A DNA stretch of 40,921 bases from Candidatus Latescibacterota bacterium. Lineage in GTDB: Bacteria; Latescibacterota; UBA2968; UBA8231. The stretch lies in the NCBI GenBank assembly GCA_022827165.1, contig JAJDTN010000321.1, positions 1-40,921 of the forward strand. The letters run 5' to 3'. Numbering within the stretch: the stretch's first letter is position 1; each line of letters starts with the position of its first letter. The position numbers and the translations under genes were made by a program. The notes under the pieces are model-generated. The model was not told where the DNA came from. It saw only the letters and a program-made list of their open reading frames with translations, and did not search any database. Shown here piece after piece: positions 40,630 through 40,921 of the stretch.

Positions 40630-40921
40630 GTGCAGTTGATCCTCCTCGGGGCCCCCGGCTCCGGCAAGGGCACCCAGGCCCGCCGGCTGGAGCAAGCCTA
40701 CGGGGTCGTCCACATCTCCACCGGCGACATGCTGCGCGACGCCGTGGCCGAGGGCACCGAGCTCGGCGGCCGGATCGAGGACCGCCTGCGGCGCGGCCAC
40801 CTGGTCCCCGATGCCCATGTCTTGGCGCTGGTGGCGGCACGTCTCGGCCGGGGCGACCTGCACCGCGGCTTCGCCATCGACGGCTATCCCCGCACGCGGC
40901 GGCAGGTGGACGACTTCGAGA
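40630..40921 (+). CDS. adk: Adenylate kinase, N-terminal part
   Basis: The first 97 codons of adenylate kinase, which runs off the right edge. The enzyme interconverts ATP, ADP and AMP. Seen: VQLILLGAPGSGKGTQARRL with the P-loop (residues 7-15), HISTGDMLRDAV with the AMP-binding Thr and Arg, GHLVPDAHVLALVAARL, and GFAIDGYPRTRRQ, where the usual GFLLDGFPRT signature appears with Ile/Tyr changes. GTG start; no strong SD. In many genomes adk follows secY in the ribosomal protein cluster, but here it follows a divergent secreted-protein gene and has its own promoter. Confidence 0.95.
   Translation, partial: MQLILLGAPGSGKGTQARRLEQAYGVVHISTGDMLRDAVAEGTELGGRIEDRLRRGHLVPDAHVLALVAARLGRGDLHRGFAIDGYPRTRRQVDDFE

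Noticed and set aside
1..40921. CRISPR arrays, insertion sequences, prophage or integron signs
   Set aside because: No regularly spaced repeats, transposase or integrase motifs, att-like repeats at the tRNA, or base-composition shift were seen.

Overview
The window is 40.9 kb of very GC-rich (estimated by eye at about 70%), densely packed chromosomal DNA with about 33 protein genes, one tRNA, and only short intergenic gaps. The genes are ordinary housekeeping and metabolic ones, with no transposase, integrase, phage gene or CRISPR array. An LptE-type lipoprotein, several lipobox proteins, a DsbD-type protein and an M23 peptidase point to a diderm (Gram-negative) bacterium. Strong codon bias, many 1-8 bp start/stop overlaps, a CBM9-like secreted protein, a GHL10-type lipoprotein and a fused RarA suggest an uncultured high-GC lineage, perhaps near Eisenbacteria, Krumholzibacteriota or Latescibacterota. 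That placement is a guess; no rRNA is present to settle it.

Layout. 1-2.4 kb: end of dnaK, then a leftward pair (CsgG-type lipoprotein, zinc alcohol dehydrogenase). 2.7 kb: tRNA-Thr(UGU), leftward. 2.9-4.7 kb: class IV aminotransferase and, facing it, a RidA-like gene with a small unknown partner. 4.85-7.5 kb: pgi-gnd sugar phosphate pair. 7.6-8.1 kb: small HTH regulator and terminator. 8.2-13.7 kb: leftward operon epimerase-aroA-dsbD-core metE. 13.8-16.7 kb: fused rarA, then convergent cvpA-like. 16.7-23.9 kb: rightward operon of HEAT lipoprotein, double NTF2-like protein, glutamate-type dehydrogenase, sodium:solute symporter and NhaC-type antiporter. 23.9-26.1 kb: leftward M23 peptidase, FlgT-C-like protein, LptE. 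26.25-31.6 kb: rightward S41 protease, lipA, APH-fold kinase, GHL10-like lipoprotein. 31.7-39.4 kb: rightward corrinoid methyltransferase operon ending in mnmG. 39.3-40.9 kb: CBM9-like protein, and divergent start of adk.

The most interesting region is 31.7-37.5 kb. It encodes, in overlapping order, an unknown 218-aa protein, a UroD/MtaA-type zinc methyltransferase, (a 48-nt remnant of a second copy), a B12-binding corrinoid protein, an unknown Cys-rich 111-aa protein, a RACo/RamA-like ASKHA ferredoxin reactivase, a zinc homocysteine S-methyltransferase and a PF13769-like small protein. I read this as a dispersed methionine synthase or demethylation pathway: the homocysteine, cobalamin and reactivation functions of MetH are on separate polypeptides, and a UroD-family methyltransferase stands where the folate-binding module would be. 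A stand-alone catalytic-core MetE at 8.2 kb may be a second, folate-independent route to methionine.

Recognisable sigma70-like promoters recur with TTG-containing -35 boxes and TA..(T)T -10 boxes at 16-18 bp spacing. Two of them lie so close to their start codons that leaderless transcripts are possible, and the adk and CBM9 promoters appear to share one -10 element.
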